A DNA stretch of 5,760 nucleotides from Dehalococcoidia bacterium (GTDB lineage: Bacteria; Chloroflexota; Dehalococcoidia; Dehalococcoidales; Fen-1064), in contig DUES01000076.1 of NCBI GenBank assembly GCA_011192055.1, positions 1 to 5,760 on the forward strand. The letters run 5' to 3'. A model generated the notes under the pieces. It was not told the DNA's origin. It ran no database searches and saw only the letters and a list, made by a program, of their open reading frames with translations. The translations under genes were made by a program, and so were the position numbers. This document shows, one piece after another, positions 5,609 through 5,760 of the stretch; position 1 is the stretch's first letter, and each line of letters opens with the position of its first letter.

Positions 5609-5760
5609 TCAAGGGGATTGTGTGAAATTACCTTCGATTAGATTACGAAGGGAAGGAAGGTTATAACGCACTTTCCCTACAGGGTTCGACCTCCAGTGAA
5701 TCTCCATCTTAATGCTGATAAAGGCCAGCAAAGTATAACAGGCAGTCTCCCCGGCCACGA
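5609..5760 (-). CDS. C-terminal fragment of an unidentified ORF entering from the right edge
   Basis: A minus-strand frame is open from the right edge to a TGA at 5611-5609, giving the last 49 residues of a possible protein. It includes a hydrophobic stretch (ACYTLLAFISIKM) and then a basic tail with VGKVRYNLPSLRNL. This hydrophobic-then-basic pattern is seen at the C-termini of some insertion-sequence transposases, but I cannot match it to a family. Fifty stop-free codons are only mildly unusual by chance. It could be a transposase tail, another protein's end, or not coding; the start is outside the window. Confidence 0.35.
   Translation of the reverse strand, partial: VAGETACYTLLAFISIKMEIHWRSNPVGKVRYNLPSLRNLIEGNFTQSP

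Noticed and set aside
5631..5651. Inverted repeat CCTTCG / CGAAGG with a 9-nt loop containing a tandem GATTA
   Set aside because: The 6-bp stem has no U-run and lies within the minus-strand ORF at the right edge; it is too short to call a terminator or an element end.
5683..5689. GGTTCGA, like a tRNA T-loop, as a possible tRNA remnant or attachment-site copy
   Set aside because: No flanking stem or acceptor sequence matches tRNA-Val or the other tRNAs, and it lies inside an open minus-strand frame.

Overview
The window looks like an ordinary chromosomal housekeeping segment of a moderately GC-balanced bacterium, most likely a Chloroflexota member close to Dehalococcoidia. That placement is an inference. 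It rests on my recollection of GroEL sequences from that group, on a HrcA/CIRCE-type heat-shock operator instead of a sigma-32 promoter, and on tRNA genes that encode their own CCA ends. No alignment was run.

Layout from left to right: (1) A minus-strand pair at 1-1166: a metal-dependent amidohydrolase followed by the 5' part of thpR (RNA 2',3'-cyclic phosphodiesterase), which runs off the left edge. The amidohydrolase has a near-consensus promoter whose predicted transcription start falls on the start codon, so its mRNA may be leaderless. (2) A divergent control region with a promoter and a CIRCE-like 27-bp palindrome, driving groES-groEL on the plus strand (1467-3431). (3) A perfect 13-bp-stem hairpin that probably terminates transcription from both sides between groEL and a convergent gene. 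(4) A minus-strand M16 zinc protease (3537-4799) with a TTG start, a strong ribosome binding site and its own promoter. (5) A 40-codon plus-strand ORF (4915-5037) with a very good ribosome binding site and no recognised function. Its stop codon lies inside the -35 box of the promoter for (6), a cluster of three tRNA genes: Leu(CAG), Arg(GCG) and Val(TAC). (7) A tail from 5341 with no convincing gene except the end of a minus-strand ORF entering from the right edge.

Functionally, groES and groEL form the chaperonin system under probable HrcA control. The M16 protease is a separate convergent unit, and the amidohydrolase and thpR are probably co-transcribed. I see no mobile-element ends, CRISPR array or defence system. 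The points most worth a second look are the CIRCE variant with symmetrical changes in both arms, the leaderless promoter geometry, the tRNA-Arg with anticodon GCG, and the small Cys-containing ORF nested against the tRNA promoter. I found no convincing novel multi-gene system.
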